From Lithodes maja (lineage: Eukaryota; Arthropoda; Malacostraca; Decapoda; Lithodidae), in assembly GCA_037953745.1 (NCBI GenBank), contig JBAKBP010000704.1, positions 186,001 through 250,000 on the forward strand: a stretch of DNA of 64,000 nucleotides, given 5' to 3'. Below the pieces are notes generated by a model. It was not told the origin of the DNA. It did no database searches and was given only the letters and a program-made list of their open reading frames with translations. The position numbers were made by a program, and so were the translations under genes. Below, piece by piece: positions 10,637-20,190 of this stretch (positions are counted from its first letter, which is position 1; the number at the start of each line of letters is the position of its first letter).

Positions 10637-10987
10637 TCCCTCCCCATGTTTCGCCCCATCTGTTGGTCGACTTTAAGACGTTTTGTCCCATTCGTTTGTC
10701 AATAACTACAGTCCATATCCATTATAGGTAGACCAGAAATTGTGACGTCTAACTCGAAAAGGGCTATAGAAAAAAAACTGTTCTCCCCATTACCTTATAA
10801 TGTATTTGCCTTATTTCCCCAGTCAGGTGTCGATTATTACCTGGCGAGCGATAGCAAGCCTGTAACTTTGGAGTAACCGGCCTTCGTCCGGGACATTTTT
10901 CTACTAAAAAATGTACAAATTTTGCTTGAACGAGGGTTGAAGGGAACGTCTGTAACTCGAAGAGGGACAGGAGGGGAGCCGGTTTAA
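10637..10987 (+). mobile_element. MITE family B, copy 4, degenerate
   Basis: The B landmarks TTTAAGACGTTTTGTCCC, CAGGTGTCGATTATTACC, GGCGAGCGATAGCAAGCC, CCGGCCTTCGTCCGGGAC and TAAAAAATGTACAAA are present. An unrelated stretch resembling the E palindrome (10703-10765, TCCATTATAGGTAGACCAG) sits between two of them, and the 3' terminus is missing. Confidence 0.65.
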
Positions 10988-11296
10988 GTATGAGGGTGGG
11001 CATTGTGGTATAGTACCGCTGCGTGTCTGCCTGCTGTGACCGAAACCTCTCCGGGAGGTCTGGGACCTGGGAATCTTTTGATAGGGACCCCTCATGGTCC
11101 TTTGTCTCTGAGTCTTCTCTTGGGCCACCTAGATGTGTGTGAAATTTCTATTATTATTTTATTATGTTGTTTCTGTTCGGGGTCTGTCTCGAGTCGGCCA
11201 ACCCCAGCAATGGAGTGTTTTTTTTGTATGTGTGTGTGTGTGAATGAGAGAGACAAAATACATACATACATACATACATACATACATACATACATT
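10988..11296 (+). repeat. D repeat (RTE-type LINE 3' UTR) with (CATA)n tail
   Basis: It matches 62508-62820 and the inverted copy 17855-18177 through CGTGTCTGCCTGC, GAAACCTCTCCGGG, TGAGTCTTCTC and TCTGTCTCGAGTCGGCC, then ends in (CATA)n. At 62.5 kb the same segment directly follows an RTE-type ORF2 C-terminus, so I read it as that LINE's 3' untranslated region ending in a tetranucleotide tail. Confidence 0.7.
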
Positions 11297-11465
11297 ATTG
11301 AAGGGTGTCTATGGGTGAATCAAATAAGATTTAGTTATGATCATCTCCCACCTTGCCCCAGGGGACAGCAGTAATGAAGGGGGGTCTGAAGGTGGTAGTT
11401 AGCCTGGGCTGATCATTAACAGCCCCTCTCTTCGTATAGACAGCCAAATTTTCCCATAATTAATA
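11297..11465. repeat. Unclassified repeat, related to 10550-10645
   Basis: CCCCAGGGGACAGCA, GGTGGTAGTTAGCC and a CATTAAC block appear in the same order here and at about 10553-10640, so this is a dispersed or locally duplicated repeat. I see no coding capacity. Confidence 0.5.
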
Positions 11466-11580
11466 GGGAAGCATTGTTTGGTATATTTATATATTAATTT
11501 ATAGTTTTTAGTTTCCTCGCTTGACCTCCATCAAGCTTTAACAAAAATATAACACCCCCTACACCCCTCTTTAAGATGTT
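11466..11580 (-). mobile_element. MITE family B, copy 5, partial
   Basis: Reverse-oriented terminal part only: TAATAGGGAAGCATTGTTTGG, TTAGTTTCCTCGCTTGACC and CTCCATCAAGCTTTAAC. It is cut by an (AT)n tract at about 11581. Confidence 0.65.
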
Positions 11581-11588
11581 TGTATATA

Positions 11589-11642
<54 letters not shown>

Positions 11643-11672
11643 TGTATATAATTATATACATATATATATATT
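11581..11672. repeat. (AT)n microsatellite
   Basis: A long TA dinucleotide tract with two CTGTATA interruptions, placed between MITE B copy 5 and the 3' end of LINE J1 copy 1. Confidence 0.95.
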
Positions 11673-13390
11673 TTTTTTTTTTTAAGAGACAATGAACGGC
11701 GGAAGGAAAAACACAGATAAAACAAAAAAGGTCCATGTGCCTAAAGGCATCCTCCATTCATAAAATGTTTGTAACAACTGGATTTAAACTGTTGTAGATT
11801 GTAAGTTTGTGGAAAACAACTCGAGGGAAGTGAATTCCAAAGAGTAGTAGTTCTGGGAATAAATAAATTTTGATAAGCAGAAGTTCTGCATTGTGGAGGA
11901 GAAAGTGTAAATTCATGGGCGCTCTCAGCTGCCCTAGTTCTACGGGGAAAGATGTGGAGAGGCGGCACAATTGAAGCAAGTTCCTCAGAACAATTGCTGT
12001 GAAAATATCTGTAGAATAATGCAAGGGATGCAACGTTTCTTCGTATGGATAATGTAGGAAGGTCCTGTGTGATTGCAGGGTTATTGATTAATCTAATAGC
12101 TTTATTTTGAATTTTGTCCAACTGCCTCAATGCAACCACTCCACTTCCACTCCACAGAGGTGAACAGTAATCCATCTGAGAACGCACATGACTTTTATAT
12201 ATTACGGCCAACTGCTCGTCAGTGAAGAATTCTCGAACTCTGTACAGGAGTCCCAGTTTTTTAGAGGCATTCTTAGCAATGCTTCTAACATAATGTGTCC
12301 AGCTCAGGTTAGTAGTTAATGTTACACCGAGAATGTCAATACTAGGGGAAGTGGGAATATTTACATCATTAACAAATATGTGGGAGTCAGTGAGATTCTG
12401 TCGGTTAGATAATTGAATGTACTTGGTTTTCTGTGCATTAAAGGAAACTAGATTCTTTTGTCCCCATTCATTAATTCTAGAAAGGTCCTGGTTCAGAGAA
12501 ATTGCAGTGTTTATTTTTGAATTTATAAGATCGGGTTGGGTGAAAGAATTGGTAAATGTGAAGGAACTGTGGAGTGGTGAGTCATCTGCGTAGGAATGTA
12601 TTGGATTATGAGTGGTAGATATGAGATCATTGATATGAATGAGGAACAGAGTTGGGGCCAAAACTGATCCCTGGGGAACACCAGCATTTATTGGGTGAAA
12701 TTGAGAATAAAGGCCATCTAGCATTACACATATTTTTCTGTTATGAAGATAAGAAGAAATTAGTGGAACTAATGATGCAAGGCCGTAGTGTGACATCTTC
12801 GACAATAAGGATTGATGCCAGACTCTATCAAAGGCCTTTGATATATCCAGTGCTATTGTATGTGTTTCACCATGTTGGTCTGTAGCTTGGTTGATTTGAT
12901 GTGTAAGAAGGCAAAGAATGTCTGCAGTTTATCGACATCGTCTAAAACCATATTGCCTATCACTGATTAATTTATTATTCTCAAGATGCTTAAGTATGTG
13001 ATTATTTAATATAATTTCAAAGACTTTACCAAGAGTGGAAGTTATAGCTATTGGTCTGTAGTTTGATGGATCTGAAGAGGCACCTTTTTTAGGAACTGGA
13101 TGGATGTTTGCTTCTTTCCAGGGTACTGGGAAGAATGAGGTATGAGTACACAGACGGAATAATTTTGCCAATACAGGAGCGAGCACCAAGGAGCAATTCT
13201 TAAGTATTATTGGAGGAATATCATCTGGACCAGGAGCCTTATCTGCTGAGAGATTCTGCAAAATAGTTTTGACATGTCTGGTGTGGATCTTAAGTGAGGG
13301 AATTTCAGGCGAATTAAAATTAAGTACAGGGACATCTTGATTTATTTCATCTAAGATTGAGTTGGTGGAGAAAATATCCGCAAGAAGGTT
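11673..13390 (-). mobile_element. Jockey-like LINE J1, copy 1, 5'-truncated
   Basis: Minus-strand element whose 3' end is the poly-T (plus strand) at 11673-11682 followed by AGAGACAATGAACGGCGG. Copy 2 (18386-20096) is nearly identical over the same interval, starting at the same 3' boundary. Both lack the endonuclease. The 5' boundary here is about 13390, where an AT-rich tract begins. Confidence 0.85.
11741..13390 (-). pseudogene. LINE J1 copy 1 ORF2, RT to C-terminus, one nonsense codon
   Basis: The C-terminal 354 residues (stop at 11741) include INAGVPQGSVLAPTLFLIH, the palm HSYADDSPLH, MDYCSPLWSGSG, IRRNVASLALFYRY and TTTLWNSLPSSCFPQTYNL. Upstream, LSADKAPGPDDIPP, NYRPIAITSTLGKVFE and DRQYGFRRCR are read in the same frame after a TAA (plus-strand TTA near 12927). 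The sister copy has TCA (Ser) there, so a single substitution separates the two. Reverse transcriptase for target-primed retrotransposition. Clade placement among jockey/I-type LINEs is tentative. Confidence 0.82.
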
Positions 13391-13402
13391 AGCTTATAAA
13401 TA

Positions 13403-13416
13403 CATATATATATACC

Positions 13417-13483
<67 letters not shown>

Positions 13484-13502
13484 TGTATATATAGGCCTAT
13501 AT
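13403..13502. repeat. (TA)n microsatellite
   Basis: About 100 bp of alternating TA with a CCGGTA interruption at the left and CTGTA near the right. It borders a MITE B remnant. Confidence 0.95.
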
Positions 13503-13509
13503 ATATATT

Positions 13510-13596
13510 TTTTTTTTTAAATTTCCCGGCTGAAAGCCGGTTCCTCGTACAATTACAGGCTCGCTATCGCTCGTCAGAAAAAATCGCCGGCACAGC
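13510..13596 (-). mobile_element. MITE family B, copy 6, remnant
   Basis: Only the central hairpin and conserved block survive: TTTCCCGGCTGAAAGCCGG, ATTACAGGCTCGCTATCG and CTCGTCAGAAAAAATCG. Confidence 0.6.
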
Positions 13597-13822
13597 GGAA
13601 TAGTGCGAAAATATACATTCCCATACCGGAACTCTACTTTCAAAAATTACTCCCTGGTCTAATATCGCAGGGTTGGTTGGTGTTCATGATAATTCACACC
13701 GAGGATTATATCGCCAATTTTGTATCAGCCAGTTTCTATTCTGGCAACTTTCGGAGGCTATTTTGAACGGGTGACGGTTGCTTAGATTGAGGGCAGATTC
13801 GTAGAAGTAGATAGTATTTTTA

Positions 13823-14028
13823 TTAACCCCTTCTGTACCGGCGACGTCTTTTTAAGTATATTCTAGCTATATAGATAGGATATTGTGCAGTTTAAGAAGG
13901 ATCTGTGGTAGTATAAACGGGTTAAGTGAGATACTTCGAAGCCTGTTAATTGTTCGAGGCCATTTTTAAATGGACTAATAGTAGCCAGAATATAGTTAAA
14001 AAGACGTCGCCGGTACAGAAGGGGTTAA
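13823..14028. mobile_element. piggyBac-like MITE family C, copy 3, full length
   Basis: TTAA-CCCCTTCTGTACCGGCG at the left and CGCCGGTACAGAAGGGG-TTAA at the right, 206 bp. Arms extend through GACGTCTTTTTAA and its complement. The interior shares AGGATATTGTGCAG and GAAGGATCTGTGGTAG with other C copies. Flanking TTAA supports a piggyBac-type insertion. Confidence 0.87.
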
Positions 14029-14036
14029 GCCTTTTG

Positions 14037-14175
14037 ACAGTGTATTCTGGTTCCCATTAGATGATTTTATTCAGTTTTGAAAGGAGATGTGGGAATGAAA
14101 AGGGTGCTGACTAGCTCAACCAACCCTCTGACTTCCACATACCCTTCCTAATCGGAATAAAATCGTCTAATAATA
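14037..14175. mobile_element. Degenerate palindrome related to MITE C
   Basis: The inverted motifs TTAGATGATTTTATTC and GAATAAAATCGTCTAA face each other across GGAGATGTGGGAATG and CTTCCACATACCC. The layout resembles the interior of C elements, but the CCCCTTCTG termini are gone. Family membership is inferred. Confidence 0.45.
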
Positions 14176-14180
14176 GTCCA

Positions 14181-14716
14181 TAGCTGCGGTTGTGGACGGC
14201 CATTGCTCAATTCCTCATCCTATCAACTCCGGTGTTTCTCAGGGCTCTGTCCTATCCCCTATTCTCTTTCTAATTTTCATAAATGATCTTCTCAACTGTA
14301 TCTTCAGTCCCATCCATTCATAACGCAGACGACTCTACCTTACACTACTCAATTAGTTCTCCAGAACGCCCCAGCCGGCAGTCCCTCAAAAACAAACGAA
14401 ATGAAGCCATGCAACACTTATCTTCTGATCTAACTACTATTTCCAATTGGGGCAGAGAAAACCTTGTTGCTTTTAATGCTTCCAAAACCCAATTTATCCA
14501 TCTATCTACCTGTCCGGAACTCCCAGCGGACTATCCCTTATTCTTCAACAATACAAAAATCAATCCTTCATGTTCTCTCAATATTCTTGGCGTCTCTTTT
14601 TCTTCTGCTCTCACTTGGAAGGACCATATTACCAGTCTTGCTAAGGCAGCTTCTCAGAGGGTGTGCTCAACCGCCTCAAGTTTTTTTTTTACCCCTGCAC
14701 AGCTTCTTGCTCTGTC
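14181..14716 (+). pseudogene. LINE J2 ORF2 fragment (RT palm)
   Basis: Closely matches 60832-61355 of the J2 LINE at 59.6-61.9 kb: TAGCTGCGGTTGTGGACGG, CAGGGCTCTGTCCTATC, then SILSLFLIFIND-type palm sequence. A one-base insertion in ATTCATAACGCAGACGAC (versus ATTCATACGCAGACGAC) shifts the frame just before the catalytic ADDSTLHYS. After it the frame stays open (NWGRENLVAFNASKTQF). Both ends are truncated. Confidence 0.8.
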
Positions 14717-14831
14717 TAAATCCGTCTGGAGATAATATAATAAGCCCCATCTCCACCTCATCTGCATATAACCCTTTCCTCCCCCTCCCCCCTCGGCACC
14801 TGATCATCAACAGCCGGGATTGTTGGCCAAA

Positions 14832-15174
14832 TTAAGGGAAGGTAGCGCTTATGGAGTACTGTAGTTTATTTATTTATTCATTATTGTTTAAATCCCTCCC
14901 TAGACCTCCATCAAACTTTAATAATTATCCTCAAGATCCCCCTTCTAGATGAATGTGTACATCTTTCGATAGGAACAATTTCCGGCCAAAAGCCGGTTCC
15001 TCAAAAATTAGAGGCTCGCTATCGCTCGCCAAGAACAAAATCGACATCTGAATGGCACGAGAGGTCTAAAAATCGACAAACTTATGGGGCAAGCGTCTAA
15101 GAATCTCAAAACTAATGGGGCTAAACATTAGGGATAAGGGGGTCCAGAAAAAGCCACCACCTCTCCCCCCTTAC
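14832..15174 (-). mobile_element. MITE family B, copy 7
   Basis: Reverse orientation: TTAAGGGAAGG, CCTAGACCTCCATCAAACTT, GGCCAAAAGCCGG hairpin, GGCTCGCTATCGCTCGCC, GTTTAGC-complement blocks, ending CTCCCCCCTTA. Near full length, with minor divergence. Confidence 0.8.
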
Positions 15175-15254
15175 CAATATGCTCCGACAAATAATCTGCA
15201 CCCCCGACCCGCCCAACTCTATAATCTCCATTCTATCATGAGCAAATAGAGGGG

Positions 15255-15495
15255 GGGGGGGGGAGCTCTCCTCCTCCCCCCTCCCCTTCCCCTTCCTCCT
15301 CCTCCTCCTTCTTCTTTGCTATCCTGTTCTCTACCTCGTAGTCAGTAGATTAGTAGGTTTAGATATCCAAATTGCCCCGTAAGGACCAATAGGTCTGTTG
15401 CAGTTTGTTCTTCTTTGTATTCCTTTGCATTCCTCCTCCCCCTCCTCCTCCTCCCCCTTCCCCTTCCCCTCCTCCCCCTCCTCCCCCTCCTCCGC
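15255..15495. repeat. Poly-G and (CTC)n tracts flanking a LINE-like 3' segment
   Basis: Two (CCT)n blocks (about 15268-15312 and 15431-15493) flank GGACCAATAGGTCTGTTGC and TTTGTATTCCTTTGCATTCC. The latter resembles 10080-10130 upstream and may be a truncated LINE 3' untranslated region. No coding evidence. Confidence 0.6.
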
Positions 15496-15642
15496 GATCG
15501 GGACCGGACTCGTAAAAATAAAGGATATCTCAATCTATCGAGCTACTTACTGTTATCAAGGTGATCTGCAAGTACCGTGTTTATCACTACTCTATAATGC
15601 AAGGTGGCGGTTGTTCCAGCTCAGAGGGTGCTGTGGGCCCAG

Positions 15643-16075
15643 GGCAATAAGGTCGATGATAGAACTAGGTCCCTATGCAGTGATAGCCCTTATGGGGTCC
15701 CAGACTATAGGCCAGGCAATAAGGTCGATGATAGAACTAGGTCCCTATGTAGTGATAGCCCTTATGGGGTCCCAGACTATAGGCCAGGCAATAAGGTCGA
15801 TGATAGAACTAGGCCCCTATGTAGTGATAGCCCTTATGGTGTGCCCGACTATAGGCTAGGCAATAAGGTCGATCACATAACTAGGTCCCTATGTAGTGAT
15901 GACCCTTATGGTGTCCCCACAGGTAAGTGAGGCAATAAGGTCGATAGGTAGCTTAGGTCCCCGTGTATCAATGACTCTTATGCTGTGCCCTCCGGTAGGC
16001 CAGTCAATAAGGTCGATAGGTAGCTAGGGCCCCTGTGTATCAATGACCCTTATGCTGGGAGGCTAAATAAGGCCC
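15643..16075. repeat. 72-bp tandem repeat, about six units
   Basis: GGCAATAAGGTCGATGATAG recurs at 15643, 15715, 15787, 15859, 15931 and 16003 with exact 72-bp spacing, degrading to the right and fading after 16062. Because 72 is a multiple of three, one frame (15604-15930) reads as a repeating 24-residue peptide beginning NKVDDRTRSLCSDSPYG. There is no other sign of a gene, such as a promoter, homology or constrained third positions, so I treat it as a minisatellite. Confidence 0.92.
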
Positions 16076-16257
16076 CTATCCCCATCCCTGTTCCCTCATC
16101 CACTTTGGGAGCTAATTACATGTTTTGCAGTCATGCCTTAGAAGCCTTGTAGACGGAACCCTTCGTTATACCAACCAAACAGGTAACTACTGGCCAACGA
16201 TCCGCCGATGAAGAGGGTAACATACCTTCCCTGAAAAGAGGCTATACGATATTCGCT

Positions 16258-16630
16258 TTAAAGGGGGTACTAATCGCTTTTTCTGGACCACTTTCTCCCT
16301 CATGTTTAGCCCCATTAGTTTTCAGATGTTAAGATGTTTGCCCCATTAGTTAGTCGATTTTAAGACTTTTCGCCCCATTTCTTCGTCAATATTTAGACCT
16401 TTCGTGCTATTTAGGTGTCGATTTTTTCCCTGACGAATGATAGTGAGCCTTTAATGTTGGAAGAACCGGCCTTTGGCCGGGAAATTTTTCTACCAAAAAA
16501 TTTACAAATTAATCTAGAAGGGGGATCTAATGGATGTATTTTTTTTAATTTGATGGAGGTCTAGGGAGGAAACTAGAGAACTAATGAATACATGCAAAAA
16601 TCGCCCAAAAAGTGAACCATCCCCCCTTAA
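16258..16630 (+). mobile_element. MITE family B, copy 8, full length reference copy
   Basis: TTAA-AGGGGG to CCCCCC-TTAA, 373 bp. Order of landmarks: TTTTTCTGGACCACTTTCTCC, CATGTTTAGCCCCATTAG, repeated CCCCATTAG/CCCCATTTC blocks, AGGTGTCGATTTTTTCCC, ATAGTGAGCC, ACCGGCCTTTGGCCGGG hairpin, AAAAAATTTACAAA, GATGGAGGTCTAGGGAGG, CCATCCCCCC. Non-coding. Confidence 0.85.
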
Positions 16631-16639
16631 AAATGTATA

Positions 16640-17002
16640 ATGAAACGGGTTTGGGGGGACGGCTGGCTGGGCTGGGGTGCTGGTGGTGGGCTTGCTTTAT
16701 TTTATCCAACCTACACTGAAAACAGGGTGAGGGCTGGTCCTATCCAGAGTGAGGTTTGGCATCCTCTACCCAACCTTAGCCGTTTCTGTCTGTCTCATGT
16801 ATTGTCCTACTTTTCCTTCAGGGGGCAGGGGGCTAGGTAATCCTCCTCTCCTTGTAAAAGTTCCCCTACTCAGCGAGACAGAGTAAGGGGCGAGGGAACG
16901 TGAAAGTGGTCCCGGGCCCTAAGAATTTGAACCTTAAAGGTTTCTGTTCGGGCTCTGTCTCGAGTCGGCCACCCTCAGCAATGGGGTATGTGCTGGAGTA
17001 TA
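16640..17002 (+). repeat. Dispersed repeats F and D upstream of (CATA)n
   Basis: Three pieces are visible. 16650-16835 resembles the insert at 20570-20640 (GGGCTGGTC...AGAGTGAG). 16838-16935 matches 26141-26225 (AATCCTCCTC-CCTTGTAAAA, GAGACAGA...AAGGGGCGA). 16941-16995 is the end of the D repeat (CTGTCTCGAGTCGGCC). The last leads into the tetranucleotide block, as in other D copies. No gene seen. Confidence 0.6.
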
Positions 17003-17648
17003 TACATACATACTGTACATACATACATACATACATACTGTACATACATACATACATACATACATACATACTGTACATACATACATACATACATACATAC
17101 ATACATACATACATACTGTACATACATACATACATACATACATACATACTGTACATACATACATACATACATACATACTGTACATACATACATACATACA
17201 TACATACATACTGTACATACATACATACATACATACATACATACATACATACATACATACATACTGTACATACATACATACATACATACATACATACATA
17301 CTGTACATACATACATACATACATACATACTGTACATACATACATACATACATACATACTGTACATACATACATACATACATACATACTGTACATACATA
17401 CATACATACATACATACATACATACATACTGTACATACATACATACATACATACATACATACATACATACTGTACATACATACATACATACATACATACA
17501 TACATACATACTGTACATACATACATACATACATACATACATACTGTACATACATACATACTGTACATACATACATACATACTGTACATACATACATACA
17601 TACATACATACTGTACATACATACATACATACATACATACATACATAC
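17003..17648. repeat. (CATA)n block with about 19 CTGTA interruptions
   Basis: About 650 bp of CATA repeats broken at irregular short intervals by CTGTA (giving CATACTGTACATAC). The repeat and its complement have no stop codons in several frames, which produces long spurious reading frames on both strands. It follows the D repeat end, consistent with an expanded tetranucleotide tail. Confidence 0.95.
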
Positions 17649-17690
17649 ACTGATCACAAATAAAATGCATAACGACGATCAGAGGTATAA

Positions 17691-18270
17691 TTGACCACTT
17701 GCGAGTTTCGTTCTACAAGGAAGTTGGAGCTGTAGACATCGATATTTAACATAATTTACAGCTAAAATACGGTCGTAGTACATTTATAAATACATAAAAC
17801 CCAATTTAACATACCATTTAACCATCAAAAAACTACATTATTATTCTATCTATCTATCTATCTATCTATATGCTCAGGCCCAATCCCCATTTTGGGGGTA
17901 GCCGACTCAAGACAGAGCAAGAACAGGGAAAACACAAAAACAACATAAAACAAAAAATAAACACAGATAAAAAACACAAACTCTCACACATCCAGGTCAC
18001 CCAGGAGAAGACCCAGAGACCAGGGTTACCAAGGTCGCTCCAGCACTCCCCCGGCCCCTGACCACCCGGAGAGGTTCCGATCTCGGCAGGCAGACATGCA
18101 GCGGAGCCAAAGCCACAAGCCCTCCCACCACACTTCCAGGCACACCCTTCATATTAATCGTCTCCCCGGGGAGAGTGCAATTATTATTGCAATTATTATT
18201 GCATTTCTATTTATTATCAATGTCTACAGATCCAACTTCCTTATAGAACGAAACTCGCAAGTGGTCAAAA
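17691..18270. mobile_element. Element with ~54-bp inverted ends, split by a D repeat
   Basis: TTGACCACTTGCGAGTTTCG...CTGTAGACATCGAT at 17691-17745 is the inverted complement, with few mismatches, of ATCAATGTCTACAG...CGAAACTCGCAAGTGGTCAA at 18217-18265. Between them lies an AT-rich stretch, an inverted D repeat (17855-18177) and a duplicated TGCAATTATTAT motif. It looks like a DNA-transposon derivative into which a LINE 3' end inserted. No convincing target duplication. Confidence 0.6.
17849..18177 (-). repeat. D repeat (RTE-type LINE 3' UTR), inverted copy with (ATCT)n tail
   Basis: Minus-strand copy of 62505-62820: the tail (ATAG)n, GCCGACTC, AGGTTCCGATCTCGG, CAGGCAGACATGCAGC and CTTCATATTAATCG match in order. 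It starts at CCCCGGGGAGA-CGATTAATATG, the same junction as in the 62.5-kb LINE. Non-coding. Confidence 0.8.
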
Positions 18271-18385
18271 GAGTTGGTTTTTACCCCATAGATTCATAGA
18301 GGTCCATCCTAAACTGCATTAAATCGCTTAACCGTAGCCAGAATGTACTGTCAAAGTCCGTCATGAACCTAAAGGGGTTATGTTT

Positions 18386-20096
18386 ATTTATTTTTTTATT
18401 TTTTTTAAGAGACAATGAACGGAGGAAGGAAACACACAGATAAAACAAAAAGGTCCATGTGCCTAAAGGCATCCTCCATTCATAAAATGTTTGTAACAAC
18501 TGGATTTAAACATTTGTAGATTGTAAGTTTGTGGAAAGCAATTCGAGGGAAGTGAATTCCAAAGAGTAGTAGCTCTGGGGATAAATGAATTCTGATAAGC
18601 AGAAGTTCTGCATTGTGGAGGAGAAAGTGTAAATTCATGGGCGCTCTCAGCTGCCCTAGTTCTACGGGGAAAGATGTGGAGAGGCGGCACAATTAAAGCA
18701 AGTTCCTCGGAACAATTGCTGTGAAAATATCTGTAGAATAATGCAAGGGATGCAACGTTTCTTCGTATGGATAATGTAGGAAGGTCCTGTGTGATTGCAG
18801 GGTTATTGATTAATCTAATAGCTTTATTTTGAATTTTGTCCAACTGCCTCAATGCAACCACTCCACTTCCACCCCACAGAGGTGAACAGTAATCCATCTG
18901 AGAACGCACATGACTTTTACATATTACGGCCAACTGCTCGTCAGTGAAGAATTCTCGAACTCTATACAGGAGTCCCAGTTTTTTAGAGGCATTCTTAGCA
19001 ATGCTTCTAACATAATGTGTCCAGCTCAGGTTAGTAGTTAATGTTACACCGAGAATGTCAATACTAGGGGAAGTGGGAATATTTACATCATTAAAAAATA
19101 TATGGGAGTCAGTGAGATTCTGTCGGTTAGAAAATTGAATGTACTTGGTTTTCTGTGCATTAAAGGAAACTAGATTCTTTTGTCCCCATTCATTAATTCT
19201 AGAAAGGTCCTGGTTCAGAGAAATTGCAGTGTTTATTTTTGAATTTACAAGATCGGGTTGGGTGAAAGAATTGGTAAATGTGAAGGAACTGTGGAGTGGT
19301 GAGTCATCTGCGTAGGAATGTATTGGATTATGAGTGGTAGATATGAGATCATTGATATGAATGAGGAACAGAATTGGGGCCAAAACTGATCCCTGGGGAA
19401 CACCAGCATTTATTGAGTGAAATTGAGAATAAAGGCCATCTACCATTACACGTATTTTTCTGTTATGAAGATAAGAAGAAATTAGTGGAACTAATGATGC
19501 AAGGCCATAGTGTGACATCTTCGACAATAAGGATTGATGCCAGACTCTATCAAATGCCTTTGATATATCCAGTGCTATTGTATGTGTTTCACCATGTTGG
19601 TCTGTAGCTTGGTTGATTTGATGCGTAAGAAGGCAAAGAATGTCTGCAGTTGATCGACATCGTCTAAAACCATATTGCCTATTACTGATTAATTTATTAT
19701 TCTCAAGATGCTTAATTATGTGATTATTTAATATAATTTCAAAGACTTTACCAAGAGTGGAAGTTATAGCTATTGGTCTGTAGTTTGATGGATCTGAAGA
19801 GGCACCTTTTTTAGGAACTGGATGGATGTTTGCTTCTTTCCAGGGTACTGGGAAGCATGAGGTATGAGTACACAGACGGAAATTTTTTGCCAATACAGGA
19901 GCGAGCACCAAGGAGCAATTCTTAAGTACTATTGGAGGAATTTCATCTGGACCAGGAGCCTTATCTACTGAGAGATTCTGCAAAATAGTTTTGACATGTC
20001 TGGTGTGGATCTTAAGTGAGGGAATTTCAGGCGAATTAAAATTAAGTACAGGGACATCTTGATTTATTTCATCTAAGGTTGAGTTGGTGGAGAAAA
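18386..20096 (-). mobile_element. Jockey-like LINE J1, copy 2, 5'-truncated
   Basis: Minus-strand element with its 3' poly-A at about 18386-18406 (T-run on plus strand). It keeps an uninterrupted ORF2 fragment and matches J1 copy 1 nearly base for base. Its 5' end at about 20096 (GAGTTGGTGGAGAAAA) is close to where copy 1 also diverges. Confidence 0.87.
18463..20094 (-). CDS. LINE J1 ORF2, RT and C-terminal domain, open
   Basis: A single open frame on the minus strand, open from the truncation point to the stop at 18463 (over 540 codons; the native start is lost). Motifs in order: SVDKAPGPDEIPPIVLKNC, VPKKGASSDPSNYRPIAI, SNRQYGFRRCRSTADILC, ALDISKAFDRVWH, GVPQGSVLAPILFLIH, the catalytic HSYADDSPLH, NEWGQKNLVSFNAQKTKY, RSQMDYCSPLWGG, and the C-terminal LWNSLPSNCFPQTYNL. 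No endonuclease, so it cannot retrotranspose alone. Because copy 1 differs mainly by a nonsense codon, the insertions are probably recent. Confidence 0.87.
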   Translation of the reverse strand, partial: FSTNSTLDEINQDVPVLNFNSPEIPSLKIHTRHVKTILQNLSVDKAPGPDEIPPIVLKNCSLVLAPVLAKNFRLCTHTSCFPVPWKEANIHPVPKKGASSDPSNYRPIAITSTLGKVFEIILNNHIIKHLENNKLISNRQYGFRRCRSTADILCLLTHQINQATDQHGETHTIALDISKAFDRVWHQSLLSKMSHYGLASLVPLISSYLHNRKIRVMVDGLYSQFHSINAGVPQGSVLAPILFLIHINDLISTTHNPIHSYADDSPLHSSFTFTNSFTQPDLVNSKINTAISLNQDLSRINEWGQKNLVSFNAQKTKYIQFSNRQNLTDSHIFFNDVNIPTSPSIDILGVTLTTNLSWTHYVRSIAKNASKKLGLLYRVREFFTDEQLAVICKSHVRSQMDYCSPLWGGSGVVALRQLDKIQNKAIRLINNPAITQDLPTLSIRRNVASLALFYRYFHSNCSEELALIVPPLHIFPRRTRAAESAHEFTLSPPQCRTSAYQNSFIPRATTLWNSLPSNCFPQTYNLQMFKSSCYKHFMNGGCL

Positions 20097-20128
20097 TTGA
20101 TATATTGATAAAGGCATAACACAGGTAT

Positions 20129-20190
20129 TTAACCCCTTCTGTACCGGTGATGTCTTTTCAAATTTATTTTAGCGATATTTAGACGATTTT
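20129..20190. mobile_element. piggyBac-like MITE family C, copy 4, left half
   Basis: TTAA-CCCCTTCTGTACCGGTG and the interior TTTAGACGATTTTGTGC are present, but the element then runs directly into MITE B copy 9. The right half is missing. Confidence 0.7.

Noticed and set aside
16866..17694. Several reading frames of more than 200 codons on both strands
   Set aside because: They are translations of (CATA)n/(TATG)n, which has no stop codons in several frames. The peptides are pure YIHT or CMYV repeats.
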